Numbered from the stretch's first letter, positions 35,114 through 48,869 are shown. The stretch is DNA of 64,000 nt from Chionoecetes opilio (GCA_016584305.1 JACEEZ010022681.1:50001-114000); one strand, 5' to 3'. The notes: generated by a model not told the origin, from the sequence alone. Numbers and translations: made by a program.

Positions 35114-35576
35114 CAAAGCTGGGCACTAAATACATTGAATGTATTAAAATACTAAATACTAAATACATGGGAGAAATGTAGCTAAATACCAAATACTAAA
35201 TACATTTAAAAAATGTATTTAAAAACATTAATTATTTTGTAAATACATTTTAAATACACACAAATTTTAACATGTATGCAGTAATTCTTGATTAACAATA
35301 TAAAATGCTTGATAAAGGATACTTTCCTATTGTATATTTAATTAATTGATTGATTAACTTGAGTAATTGAGATTATTAATTGAGATTATGGAGTAATTAA
35401 CTGATAAAAATATTTACATTTTTATTATATGAATATTTAAATACAATGTATTTAAATACTAATTAAAGTATTTAAATACTGTATTTAAACACGGGAAAGC
35501 TAATATATTTATAAATACAGTTCTAAATGCACAAATGTATTTAAATACAAATGTATTTAAATACTGCCCAGCTCTG
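35114..35576. mobile_element. 463-bp hAT-type MITE with 8-bp target duplication
   Basis: Ends CAAAGCTGGGCA and TGCCCAGCTCTG are inverted repeats. The flanking octamers GGTTTGGG (35,106-35,113) and GGTATGGG (35,577-35,584) differ at one base, as expected for an 8-bp hAT duplication in the minisatellite. The body is built of TATTTAAATAC words. Same family as 15,204-15,998. Confidence 0.85.
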
Positions 35577-35756
35577 GGTATGGGTGTGGTAATAATAAGT
35601 GGTGAGGTATGGATGTGTGAGTAATGAGTGGTGAGGTATGGATGTGGGAGTAATGAGTAGTGAGGTATGGGTGTGGTAGTAATGAGTGGTGAGGTATGGA
35701 TGCGTGAGTAATGAGTGTGGTAGTAATGAGTGGTATGATATGACTGTCCTTTTTTC

Positions 35757-35758
<2 letters not shown>

Positions 35759-35822
<64 letters not shown>
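35759..35822. repeat. (TA)n microsatellite at an LTR border
   Basis: 64 bp of alternating TA immediately left of the first LTR-like unit. Comparable TA runs flank the second unit on both sides. Confidence 0.95.
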
Positions 35823-35825
<3 letters not shown>

Positions 35826-36289
35826 TTACGCAGGGCACTCACCTTTCTTATCACACCAAGGGCGCCTCACGTGAACACTTACTCCTGACGGAGGTTCGGA
35901 AGAAAATACCTGAGGCGAGTAGCTTATCTCACCGCTGATGGCACATTTATCATACACCCGGAGGAAGGGACACTGAGCACACTGTATTACACTGTCTAAT
36001 TTATTGGCAGAGGTCACAATACACGGACGTGTATTGTGATGGGGGGTGAAGAGAGACTCACATGTTACACTGTCTATGGTGGAGAGAGACTCACATCTTA
36101 CACTGTCTATGGTTGTTTGTTTCACACACTGGAGGCTACGCGAGATTGCACACACACACGGGTACTGACTTAATGCAAGGCGCTGACGCTCTCCTTAATC
36201 CAATGGGCAGATCACAAAGGCAGCCGCGTGGTGTAATAATCCCTTGTCCCCTCCACGGACAACACCGACTGCCCTGCTTCAAAGACCAC

Positions 36290-39200
36290 TAGCCCAGCGG
36301 CATAGCAGACCAATTGTTCAAATTGTTCTAAAAGCACCAAAATTGGCACACATGTAGATTAATATATTCTAAACATTTTTGGATATGGAGGCATTCAAGA
36401 TTAGCCCTGTGGAAGATATGGCGGCCATTGTTCAAAATGGCCGCCATTTACCATTAGCGTCATTACATAGACTTCATTATGTGTCGTTAGTATGGTGCTA
36501 GATGGGCCAAAATTCCTTTTTTTTACATCAGAATTAACATCAATAAGTGTTTAACATATATTTAGATGAATCTTCTCAAAAATGGCCCCCAAACTGGCCG
36601 CCATTTTGTGGAAAAAGTGGACATTTGATGAAGATTCCAATACTCAATGACATAATACCTCTAATAACCAGTAAAATGATTTCGGGAACACACTTTAATT
36701 GCTCAAGTTGCTTTTTTATTTCAAATTGCTGGCAAAATTGCAATGGAATGGTAGTCAAAATAATACACAGAGTAGGGGGAGTTTACAGTAGGGTCAGATT
36801 GTAGTTTATAGTCGACCAAAAGCCCAGTCTCTGGGCACAGTACTTACAGTTATACATTTATGGAAAAATCTAATTAAATGAACAAATCAAAGTGGCTTCA
36901 AGAAGAGGCACAATAAAACAGTTGCCAATACAATAACTTTCAGTATTGTGTAATCCTGCAGTACATACATGTAATACAATAACGTAGATTTTGTCACACT
37001 AGTTAATTTTGATTCTGAACTTTTCAAATCTGGTCACCAGGATTATGAATGTCTACAGATCATATGTTGGCTAGCAATTTTTTTCTGTCCTAATCTACTG
37101 GCATTCGCCTTCACAGAAACACAGACCCGTGCATTGCAGTGAAGCCTTCTTGCACTTGCAGCGGTTTCTGCAGCCTTTCTTGCATCCGCAAGACACCAGC
37201 TCATAGCAGGTCTTGGATGCCTCAGGGAGTGTGGTCCAGAGGTGGTGGGGTAGGGCCCATCATCACTCCGATGCCAGCCCCAGTCTGTTGGTGGAGGGAG
37301 CACGGGCTCTGGTACCAATGCCTGGCCCCAGACATGCCCACCCTGAAGGGCAGATCTCTTCACATGCTGCTCCAGAGCAGCGTAATTTGGGCGGGATGTT
37401 CTGAACAGAGCTCTTCTTTGCAAGAGCTGTCTTTCTCGCCTTGTTGCCCGTCCTTGCATTTGCTTGTGCGGTCATACAGGAGTATTACAAACCTCTCGAT
37501 GACATGCATTGTATCCTTTTGGGATGCTTGTGGGTGCATTTGCCAGATCAGCGGGGCATCAGTAGTTCTGGCAGCGTGTTCCATTTTTGCCCAGGGCAGA
37601 TTTCTTCCATGTCCGACGAAGGCTGACACAGTATCACACCCTGTGATGGCATGAAACATTGGAAGAGCACATGTCTTCTCTGGACCAAGGGAGGAAGCTA
37701 TTTCATGGGCTGCAATGTAGCGGTAGTTCTTGCCTTCCCAAAGGCTACCCAAGTTCGTCTCCAGCTGGTAGTTTCTGGACTACCATCACTGCTAGGACCA
37801 CGACGTCAGTGTCTACTGTTCGAACCTGTATCTGGTGGTGACCATGTTGTGCAGCATGTGCTACATGTAGCATCATGCGAGTGTCGGGCCTCTTCTTGGT
37901 TGCATGGTGAAAGGGTGAGTTGACGTCCTCTTGCTGTGGAACACCAGATCCCCTTTCTCCCCATCAGTGACCACCAGTTCCTTGCCTTCTTCTTAAAAGG
38001 ACTCTGCAAGCATGGTGGAGAGGTAGCTGAAGAGCTCCACTTTGTTGATATCAACTCGCAGGAAACTTTGCCAATTTCCTGGAATGACTGCTGAGTCGAC
38101 AACACGCCGACGTACTTCCCTTTCCACGCTGTTCTCTGGTTGATGCCTTCGGGGAAATCTGCTCTGTAGCTGTCCCCACAAGGTCAAGACGTGATACTGT
38201 TGGAGCTGTTGTACAACGTATGGGATGAACACTTGCTGTGCATATTCCTCGAACTGTTGGCAGTACCCGGCTTCAACATTTTGTACGTTTACTGCTCCAT
38301 CGAGGACAACAGCAGTGACAGTAGGCGCTTCAGACTGAGGCTCAGCATGGCCTTCAAGGCACACCAGCAAGTCACTCTTGCTCCCTAGGTACAGTCTCCC
38401 TCCGTCAGATAAAGCTGGAGGGCATTGCTGATTTTCATGCCTGAAGAACTCTTCTAGATTCCCATCACGGGTCTGCAGCTGATATATAATCGTGCGAAGA
38501 GCGCAACATCATTCTTCAGAGATTTGACCTGTTTTTTTTCCTTTGGGTATTTGGGGTCCTCTCTTGGTCGCAAACAGTGGCGCTTGTTCCGGTGGATTGC
38601 CACCTAAATGGACTTGGTTCTGTCCACGATGCATTCCTTTGAGAATGCTTCAAACTGGTCTTGGCCAATCTGCTTGGCGTTACGGACTGTTTCTATGACT
38701 GCAGTGTCTGCGATCTCCTTTGTGTCGAGCACCAGCAAGTCCGACTGTCCTCCTCAAAAGGGTTGCCCAGCTCTTCAAAGATGGCCACGATTTGAGCGCA
38801 CATCTCTGGCAAAAGTGTTCGGGCACACTTGGTGTCTCCTCGTGGTGACGTGTCTCCTCTTGGTCGTGTGGATGCAGATTGAAGTCTTCAAATTCCACAA
38901 TCACTCTAGCAACCTCTGGTCCGGCAACCATCCAGCGCCTCAGTGCAGTTGGATTGTCTGTGAGGCCGATGGCTCCTCCATCACCCTTGACATACGCGTT
39001 GTTCTGCTCATGTCTTGGTCAATAGGGATTGCTGAAAAGATCCTCTTGGTCTTCTGGACTGTGAAGTGTCCGTTGCAAAACCCCTGTGAAGACGTCTGGA
39101 TGTTTGTTTGCCAGTTTTTGCCATGTCCCGCAGATGCACTGGTATCCAGCGGGCATAGTTCGTGTGGCCCTAGTGCGAAGAACCCGGAACCATTCTGTCA

Positions 39201-42200
39201 GAGCATCCACGTACATGCTAAAATTGGCTTCTCTCAGAGATTCGCACATGATCAAAAGGGGAAACAGCTCCAGTGCCAAGACTGTTGACCAGTACTGAAA
39301 CTGCGGAAAACTCTGTTCTCTCTGACTGCACCAGTCTTCGAAGCTTCCAGGGGGGCGCATCATCTTCTGTATTGGTGGTGCGGGTAACTGGTCAAAGGAC
39401 GCCGTTGGAGTATGTATAAGGCAGCCGCTGTGACTTGGTGTGCTCTTCTGGTGCGTGGACGTGAGCTGCTCGAAGAAATGAGTCTGCTGTTCCTGCAGTT
39501 GTGATCTCTGCTTGTACCAGTGCTTGGGTCCACCCACTTCCCTGCAACCAGTCACCCAGGGTCTTCAGTGCCGTCATCTCAATATGCAACCCCCCGAACA
39601 TCACCACCAGTTGGTCTTCTCCATATGTGTCTGGCCACTTCCAAATGGATCTGTTTTGCTAGAGTGAATAGTGGGGTGGTCGCAAGTCAGAACTGGAGTT
39701 TGGCCTGGGTTGAGATGTTGAACTGCAAATTTCCCGACTACATCAATAGAGTGTCTGATCATTGCCACAGTGTGAGCACTCTCCTGGAACAAGGAAGCAG
39801 GGACGTTGGTGTGATGACTGGTTTGCTTTGGATCTTGGTGCCTTGCATGGTATGCAGCCCATGATGTGTTTTTTCACAGGCCTCAACATCATCTTTTAGA
39901 ACACTTCTCGTGTTCTCCAGCCACATATACTCCCTATTCTATGTGCTGCTCAAAGTTGTGGCGTCTAAGAGAGGTCACAGAAGTAGCTGGGATCGTTTGC
40001 CCTTTGACAGAGGAAGCAACAGGACGTACATCCGTGTAATATTCTGGTAGAGGCTCAACCGTCTTTGATCCAGTATCACGCCCAGTTGGGGAGCAATGCT
40101 ACGATCCACTCCCTCATCTGCACACGTTGGGTGTTGCAAAAGCGAGATTCCTGTTCCATGGAATGAAAATTTTTGGCTGTGTGTTGGCATTGGGTTGTGG
40201 GCAATGTTGTCCACAGCCGCAGTTGTGAACACATTGCTACGCAGGGTAGGCGGGCAGACCACTTGCCTCTATGCGGTACAGCTGACACCCGCTGTTTCCC
40301 ATCTGGGCAGAAGACGCAGGACTCTGTCATATGAGATGCTTAGGCCCAGAGAGAAGAGCTTGTCCACAATCCTCTCTTGCGTGGTTTCAGCATGGGAGCA
40401 TCAGCCCAACATAGGTTGGAAGAGGAGTTTCTTGGGACGTACTGTGTCTGACAGCTGGAGGCTCCTGTGTCTTGGTTGCTCCCTGCTTCCGACTTTGCTT
40501 GCACTGTTGAACTTGAGAACTGCGCAATGGAAAAAAGCTGCTTGTCTCGAAGAGGAATGGCTTTGGTTCTTGAATGCTGGGGCCATCCAGCACCATATTT
40601 ACCATTGCAACTAGTACGTTTTTGGGACAGAGTCCTCCTGACAACCACCCGGGAAAGATCCACGGAAACGGTCAGTGTCTTTTAAACATATATCGCCGAA
40701 CATCTGTGCGCACGCGCAAAGGTGAACTGCCCTCAGTCTCACAGTCTTGCTCGCAGGGCTTTGCCTAGCGCTTCCACCAATGTCTTCATCAAACGCTAGT
40801 AGAACATCTCGGCCTTTGCTCTGGAAACTCAGGCCTGGTAACTGGGCTAACAGGCGCTCTTTCAGCCTTGTGCTATTAACTTTCTTGCACAAAGCAACCC
40901 CGAGCTCTTCCATTCTTGTCGTGTATAGCTTTGCAAGATCTGCGAGTCTGAAGACTGGGGCGGTGCCCTCTTCTAGGTGGGTTTCCTCGATATACAGACC
41001 AGTTCAGCCAGTAAAGATTCTTGACATCACACCTTCATGGGCAGTTTTCTGCTCGGCTTCTACAGTGGTCTTTGCACGATAGTAAAGAGCCAACAAACAC
41101 TTGGAATGGTACTTGGCCTCCAGAGCCACCATATCACCCATGCTGAGCCTGGCCATGAGTTCATTGTCCCCAACTTGCGCTGCACACTTCCGTACGCGTG
41201 TGTCCACCTGGAAGGTTGCTACTTCATGTAGGGTCTCTGTCCAGACTTTCCACAGAAAAAGCAGGAGGTGCCGCTGGTAGTGGCTTCTGAAGAGTGTGTT
41301 CTGGCGGGGCTTGCCTGAGACATTGTCAGTACTACCAAATGCTGAGCTGCTTGCGATGAGTCTCTTCTCTGCTCTTCGTAGCATTGTGTTTATTGTATTG
41401 GAGCTACATGGTTTTATGCCACTTGGCCTGGTGGGCAAAACCCTTGTCCCCCTCAACACCTTGTCCTTCATCTAGTCCCCTGTAACTGAACATTTTTTGG
41501 CAGTTTTCCTAGTTCATCAAACTTGACCAAGTTTGCAGCCATTGTCGTGTATCCACTCCCAGGGTCTCCCGGGGTTTAGACAGTACTGGGCACACAAGTG
41601 ACTCTGTTGTCTCCTCTTGACATACAAGACACAGCTTCCAGTTTTTTCTCAGGAGGGGGTTTGTGGGGGTACGTTGCTCAAAAGTTTTCGACCAGTTGGA
41701 ACTTCTTTGGGCCCTGGCTGCAGTCTGGAACAACGCGTCTCTGATGTCAGTGGTGCTGCTGCTGCTGCTGTCATCCACCACCAGTTGAATGGTTATCAAA
41801 AAGCCTCACCTGCAAAGACACAAAAAAACCACCATGTTACCACAAGCTACTACTACAAGTACCATGACTATCAACAACTATACTATTACTGCAGCCGCCG
41901 TCACTGCCACCAGCGCTGCCGCTGCAAAAGTAAAATTCATTTTTTTTGTAAAAAAGGTGCCATTTTATTTGGTAAGCACACAAGTATGTGTAATTGTACA
42001 CTACTTATCACCTCTAGCACACTTATCACCTCTAGCATCCACAAAAAGACAAATTATGGTACATATTTAATGACGCTAATGGTAAATAGCGGCCATTTTC
42101 AAAAAAAAGGCCGCCAAATGTGCTACGGGGAGAATCTTAATGCCTCCATATCCAAAATTGTTCAGAATGTATGAATCTACATGTGTGCCAAATTTGGTGC

Positions 42201-42254
42201 TTTTAGAACAATTTGAACAATTGGTTTCGTATTTTTTACTATGCCGCTGGGCTA
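36290..42254 (-). mobile_element. 6-kb DNA transposon with ~190-bp TIRs and CAC duplication (Academ-like candidate)
   Basis: TAGCCCAGCGGCATAG at 36,290 is inverted exactly at 42,239-42,254, and the inverted match continues with gaps for about 190 bp (36,290-36,475 against 42,053-42,254), through AATTGTTCAAATTGTTCTAAAAGC and AATGGCCGCCATTTACCATTAGCG-like blocks. CAC flanks both sides (36,287-36,289 and 42,255-42,257). One long decayed protein occupies the minus strand. A 3-bp duplication, large size, a CXC-type Cys cluster and a possible nuclease block would fit the Academ superfamily as I recall it, but I could not check this. Confidence 0.85.
37040..41800 (-). pseudogene. Multidomain transposon protein with CXC-type C-terminus, frameshifted
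   Basis: Read from 41,799 downward: a zinc-like start (CLVCQEETTESLVC, about 41,620), a region ending DMVALEAKYHSKCLLALYYR (41,060-41,130), DVLLAFDEDIGG (40,780-40,815), LVAMVNMVLDGPSIQ (40,570-40,620), FTTAAVDNIAHNP and SFHGTGISLLQHP (40,120-40,240), PGNWQSFLRVDINKVELFSYL (38,010-38,075). Then DTRMMLH with RTVDTDVVVLAV (37,780-37,890), MFHAITGCDTVSAFVGHG (37,605-37,660), ILLYDRTS (37,455-37,480), QHVKRSALQGGHVWGQAL (37,310-37,365), and a Cys cluster CGCKKGCRNRCKCKKA (37,130-37,180). I recall this series from uncharacterised proteins in cnidarians, molluscs and arthropods. The TDVVVL/GCDTVS section looks PIN/XPG-nuclease-like, which is inference. At least eight frame changes make the copy inactive. 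Plus-strand frames here are shadows. Confidence 0.75.
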
Positions 42255-42613
42255 CACCTTCCTCCCTCGTACCTCTCACCGCTCTTCCTCTCTCCCGCAC
42301 CACCGCGCTTACCCCTGGTGCTCCATGGTGCCCCCAGGGCCGACACCGCAGACTCTAACCTTCAACCATGCGTCACCCTCCCCACACATACTTTCAAGCA
42401 CACCACATCAGTCCCATCTGAACAACATACACACCTATGGTATTCCTCATACACAAAATGACCTCCAAACACATTCATACAGTTCACACAAACCGACTAC
42501 CCATTAACATAACTGATAACTCCTGGGATGAGGCTCGTGTAGCCCCAACGGCCTCACACGGCCGCCACTACACCCTAACCTCAACAGACAGACGGACATT
42601 TCTCTTCGGGTGT

Positions 42614-42617
<4 letters not shown>

Positions 42618-42683
<66 letters not shown>
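42618..42683. repeat. (TA)n between two LTR-like units
   Basis: 66 bp of TA lie exactly between TGTAACA (end of the first unit) and TGTTACG (start of the second). The LTR borders contain no unique spacer at all. Confidence 0.93.
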
Positions 42684-44262
<1,579 letters not shown>

Positions 44263-44777
44263 ATCTTTCTCAACATTTTTTGTCTTCATATTTATACAAA
44301 GTGTTTAAACGTTCTGGTATTTGACTACGGTACAAGACTTGCAGGAAATGAATATATTATTGTTGCTTTCGCAAATAGTGCATAAGGATGAAAGGTGGAT
44401 GTAGGTTATGCACATGTATTGAAGGAACTACCACGTGTAAGACTATCGGCCTCTAGTAGTTTCCTTATGTTCTTGACTAATTCTGTTTTGAGGTGTGGGC
44501 ACCGCGGGTCGGTCAGCCACGCCCCTCCCCGATAACATCCTCATCCGCGCCGCTTCACGCATTATTAAGTAGTGCTAAGTTATTCCTTTTGATCGACTTA
44601 CTAAATAATAGCTACCCCACATATCTCATCTAAACCAACCCTTATAGCCGACATTCACATATTCAATATACTTGGGAGAGGATGGGGCGGTATAAGATAT
44701 ATCATTTCCGCCATAAACTGTCCACACTCCATCTTGGCGTGATCTTCTTCTTCTTCTTCTTCTTGTGACCTCTACCG
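44263..44777. other. No gene; dispersed tail repeat and CTT run
   Basis: 44,423-44,476 (AAGGAACTACCACGTGTAAG... to CCTTATGTTCTTG) is a second copy of the tail-like repeat in 15,686-15,760. A short CTT run lies at 44,745-44,764. Nothing else assigned. Confidence 0.6.
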
Positions 44778-45008
44778 CAAAGTGTTTTTTGTCGTCCAAA
44801 CACGGTCTTGGATTACGAGTCCCAATCCAATAACACTTGCTGAAATGTGTGTTATACTACTTTGTGATATTGTTTGTAATGTTTTGCATTGATTATTATT
44901 TCGGCTCCTACCAAACATGTTGGGTTTCTGTCGCAGAAACCAATCCTTTTTCAATTTCGATAAAAAACGGTCTTCGTATCAAAGACGGTGCTTGGACGAC
45001 AAAAACAC
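44778..45008. mobile_element. Small TIR element (about 230 bp)
   Basis: AAGTGTTTTTTGTCGTCCAA near 44,779 is inverted at about 44,987-45,008 (TTGGACGACAAAAACAC), and the pairing continues inward through CACGGTCTTGG against the complement of CAAAGACGGTG. It abuts the left arm of the large palindrome. No target duplication could be read because of that junction. Confidence 0.7.
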
Positions 45009-45009
45009 G

Positions 45010-45410
45010 TTGATGTGGCTGTCGAGCTGTCGTCTCTGCTGTTTCTTTTTTACTATCAAAGGCTTATTACTATTATTTACAAGGATTTTTCTTACTATTG
45101 AAGGATTATAATTATTATTACAAATATCTTTCCTTGTATGGGAGGCTTATATTACCATTATATAGCTCTTTCTGGTACAAGTCAACCAGTGATGCGCATC
45201 GAAGCGATTGTATCGCTTCGATGCGCATCACTGGTTGACTTGTACCAGAAAGAGCCATATAATGGTAATATAAGCCTCCCATACAAGGAAAGATATTTGT
45301 AATAATAATTATAATCCTTCAATAGTAAGAAAAATCCTTGTAAATAATAGTAATAAGCCTTTGATAGTAAAAAAGAAACAGCAGAGACGACAGCTCGACA
45401 GCCACATCAA
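45010..45410. repeat. Near-perfect 199-bp-arm palindrome
   Basis: Arms 45,010-45,208 and 45,212-45,410 are reverse complements with a 3-nt TGT loop. Comparing them base by base I find one difference (TATATAGC against TATATGGC on the same strand). No terminal element structure brackets the whole. It could be a very recent inverted duplication or an artefact of hairpin read-through during sequencing. Confidence 0.92.
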
Positions 45411-45654
45411 GTTGTAGAAATGCCCCGCGCAAGATTTGCCCAACCACCCCGAGCATGGGCCTCGTTTGGGTGGGGAACAAACTCTTCATAGTCTTCCATA
45501 GATGACAGTTCCATAAACCCTTTACTCTTCCTTTTCATATATTCCAAGTGGAACTGTCGCCGAAAATTTCCGCGTCGGCGAGCGTTCCAACGTCGGCGAC
45601 AGTTCTCGTTTGGTGCTTCGGCGACAGTTCCTATCAGCGACAGTTCCATAAATC

Positions 45655-45655
<1 letters not shown>

Positions 45656-45731
<76 letters not shown>
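45656..45731. repeat. (TA)n microsatellite
   Basis: 76 bp of TA between unassigned DNA (45,411-45,655, with GGCGACAGTTC words repeated) and the SINE. Confidence 0.95.
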
Positions 45732-45733
<2 letters not shown>

Positions 45734-45751
45734 GCCACCGCCTCCCTCTTT

Positions 45752-46160
45752 GGGGAGGAGGTGGCCGAGTGGTTAGCGTCTTGGAGTGGTGAGCTCAATG
45801 TCCCGAGTTCGAATCCTGCCGGGGGCAACTCTTTCAAGAGCCTGGTAGGAAAGCAGAAGGTCCTGAGTTCACGTCCCACCAAGGAGCAACTGTCAAATCC
45901 ATCGTCGAGTGACTGAAGAAACCCGCATGCTGTTATAACCTGTTCTCCGTCTGCGTGTGCAACGAAGAAACTCCAGGGGCAGTGTGTGCCTAAACTGAAG
46001 ATCCAAACGTCAGAGAAAACGGAATCTTTACCTAAGACCACAAGCGTCACTATTAAAATCCAGCCTGCGCTACCAACGGGCGAGTTCAACCAACATCAAG
46101 ACCTCTATAAGCCTACAGGCGCTATATAGGCTCCAACATAAAAAAATAAAAAAAGTAAAA
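45752..46160 (+). mobile_element. tRNA-derived SINE with A-rich tail
   Basis: The head GGTGGCCGAGTGGTTAGCG (box A) and GAGTTCGAATCC (box B, about 45,798-45,809) are spaced as in a class II (Leu/Ser-like) tRNA, giving an internal Pol III promoter. The acceptor halves do not pair, so it is not a functional tRNA. A non-tRNA body follows, ending in AAAAAAATAAAAAAAGTAAAA. A degenerate head of the same type occurs at 22,952. Confidence 0.75.
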
Positions 46161-47020
46161 ATATATATAATCATATATCATAGAACCATAGTGCCATATA
46201 ACTCCATGAATTCAACGGAGGCGGGCCCTCAACCTTGTCAACAAAAGATGCGTAATGTTCTTCAATCTATATAATAACAAGCCACCTATGAATTTTGCTC
46301 CAGGATTCACATGTTTCAACGGTTGTTCCGAGATTGCTGTTTCGTCACTAAGCACATTACGACACCGAGGTGCTGTGATCGTGCCAGTGAGGATGTGGTG
46401 GCGATGGTGGTGATGCGTGGCAGGCTACTGGGTCTCTATTGAGGTGTGCGTGTGTTTTTACATGCGTGCCTATAGCGCCTGTAGGCAGTGACCTCCAGGG
46501 CTGGGATGGTAGGCCCTCGCCCGTGATGGCGCAGGCAGGATTTTTATAGTGACGCCTTTGATTAGAGGCTCATTTATCGTGTTTACACGAGCGTATAAAA
46601 CCTCTCTCAATGCCCGTTAGCAAAGTATAATATATTAATTGACTTTGCTGACAAGCGTTTGAAAACGCCTTGTGTGATCAGGGCCTAATTATGGGGCAGC
46701 TAAGCTCACTCAGATGTTTATCTACCTCACAGAATGAGCAATTATAAATAGGATGCAGATGGCAGGGAAAACCTGATACAGATAAACTCGTGGCAGTATG
46801 AGGATCAATGTTGGGCTCTCTACCAAAAATAATGAATAAGAGGCCGGTTCCCACAAGTCCGCTTCTACGGATTCCGTTACCGTTCACCGCCCAACAATTA
46901 CGTCACCATCATCACCGCTTGAGTGGCTGTAGTGGGAGCCGGTGTAGCGATCTGCTGACTAGCTATACAGCCTTGTCCGAGTAGCTACATTGCACAAATA
47001 CGCGTCACTGCGCATGCGCG
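46161..47020. other. No gene; dispersed repeat copy 2
   Basis: 46,351-46,430 is the second copy of the repeat at 19,412-19,490. The rest is unassigned, with no frame I can support. Confidence 0.55.
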
Positions 47021-47553
47021 GCAGATGACGTCACAGGTAAACAGCTGTGCCCCATGCCGCTCCAGAGAAGCTACCCTATCCGCGAAACAGTTAATATCAG
47101 CCTTGGGAGATGAAGCTAATAAGTATACAAAGGATAGAAACTTTTGTGAGCGCATGGGACGTATCACGTTCTACCCATGGAATTAGAATAAAGGGGGAGG
47201 CCGAGGCGCGGAAAAAGTGAGGTCATTCTGGTCGGCCGGCGGCCATTCAAGGAATGGCAGAAAGGCTGGTGGTATAGAAGCCGCTCCCTTGCCCTGATCT
47301 GACTTAGCTGACTATGCACCAAACTTGACCCGACCCTGGCTGCTCCCTTCACTCATTCATTCAGCATGGAGAATGCAAATTTCATGGATATATTGACATG
47401 GGGACTGAAATTGATGACGATAGTCTCCCCATAGCTAATGAGGCTCTAACATTCATGGTTATGTCAGTGAATGGCATGTGGAAGTTGGATATTTCCTAAT
47501 TGTAGGACTTGGTGCTGCGGAGAGAGCTAATTAAGTCGCGCAATATGTTTAAC

Positions 47554-48739
47554 CAAAGACTACTTACTCTATACTGGACTTGCTACTCATTTTGGGCTAT
47601 TTCCAGTGGAGGCCAGTTTTGCAATTCCTGCCATTTTCGAACATCACTCCCTTTTCCCTTCCTATGGTTTATCAGTATATATGATATACCGTTATCTTCG
47701 TAAATGTTTTTGTTCTATAATATTATCAAATAAAAAACAGTAAAATGCAATAAAGAAATGCCATTATGAGAGAGTTAAGAAATATGCATGAACTTAATAT
47801 TCACTTGAACTCATCGCCATTTAATATTTTGCGAGAAAACATTTTAGATGCTAGCGATAGAAAGAAGCGGCTTTTCATTAGCTTTCCATTGCTATATTTC
47901 GTTTTCTGATAAATGAATCAGAACCATGCATAAATTAGCGTTAACTAAAAAAATAACATCATCTATCGGGATAATTACCCGATGGATAATGTTATTTATT
48001 TAGTTAACGCTAATTTATGCATGGTTCTAATTCATTTATCAGAAAATGAAATATAGCAATGGAAAGCTATTTAAATTCCGCTTCTATTGATATGTTGCAT
48101 GTAAAAAGTTTTCACGCAAAATATTAAATGGCGATGAGTTTAAGTGAATATAAGTTCATGCATATTTCTTCAGTCTCATAATGGAATTTCTTTAGTGTAT
48201 TTTACAGTTTTTTATTTGATAATATTATAAAACAAACATTCACGAAGATAACAGTGTATCATTTATACTGATATGCCATAGTCTACTGTGTTCATGGAAC
48301 ACTTTTTTACTTGCCGATACGATTGATGATGTTATTTTTTTAGTTAACGCTAATTTAGGCATGGTGGTAAATCATTTATCAGAAAACAAAATATATCAAT
48401 GGAAAGCTAATGAAAATCTGCTTCTTTCTATCGCTAGCATCTAAAATGTTTTCTCGCAAAATATTAAATGGCGAAGAGTTTAAGTATATATTGAGGTCAT
48501 GCATATTTCTTCACTCTCTCATAATGGCATTTCTTTAGTGCATTTTACTGTTTTTTATTTGATAATATTATAGAACAAACAGTTACGAAGATAACGGTAT
48601 ATCATATATACTGATAAACCTTAGGAAGGGAAATAGGGGTGATGTTCTAAAATGGCAGGAATCGCAAAACTGGCCTCCACTGGTCATGGGCGGTTTGGCG
48701 CGGGGCACGAGTAGCAAGTCCAGTATAGAGTAGTCTTTG
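47554..48739. mobile_element. 1.2-kb TIR element in the P transposase, built of three copies of one ~310-bp unit
   Basis: Ends CAAAGACTAC...and GTAGTCTTTG are inverted, and the pairing continues (CTCTATACTGGACTTGCTACTC with its complement). GTTTAAC is present on both sides (47,547-47,553 and 48,740-48,746), a 7-bp direct flank that contains TTAA. Inside, unit A (about 47,660-47,970) is inverted relative to unit B (47,977-48,290), and unit C (48,310-48,640) repeats B in direct orientation. Unit C, not B, is the closer partner of A. No coding capacity. Confidence 0.83.
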
Positions 48740-48869
48740 GTTTAACAAAGCTGCATTCTGCAGGCGTCACAGTTATTTCTTTAACTTGTGACGGCGCAGC
48801 ATCCAATATAGTCATGATTAGTAATCTTGGGTGTAGTTTTGCATTTGACACTATTGAATCAGCTTTTAA

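Larger units (their letters stand above)
35824..42617 (+). mobile_element. LTR-like unit split by the 6-kb transposon
   Basis: 35,824-36,200 aligns with the start of the unit at 42,684 (CTTACGCAGGGC, CACCTTTCTTATC, CTCCTGACGGAGGTTCGG, ACACACGGGTA). After removal of the nested element (36,290-42,254), it continues at 42,258-42,617 and ends TGTAACA next to a TA run, the same kind of end as the second unit (GCGTAACA). Only the left half shows clear homology; assigning 42,258-42,617 to the same LTR is an inference from position and terminus. No internal coding region is attached, so it may be a solo LTR. Confidence 0.6.

Noticed and set aside
38608..39288. 226-residue plus-strand frame
   Set aside because: Antisense shadow of the transposon protein, whose motifs are on the minus strand.
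45752..45830. Functional tRNA gene (Leu/Ser type)
   Set aside because: Boxes A and B are present but the acceptor stem does not pair and a SINE body with A-rich tail follows.
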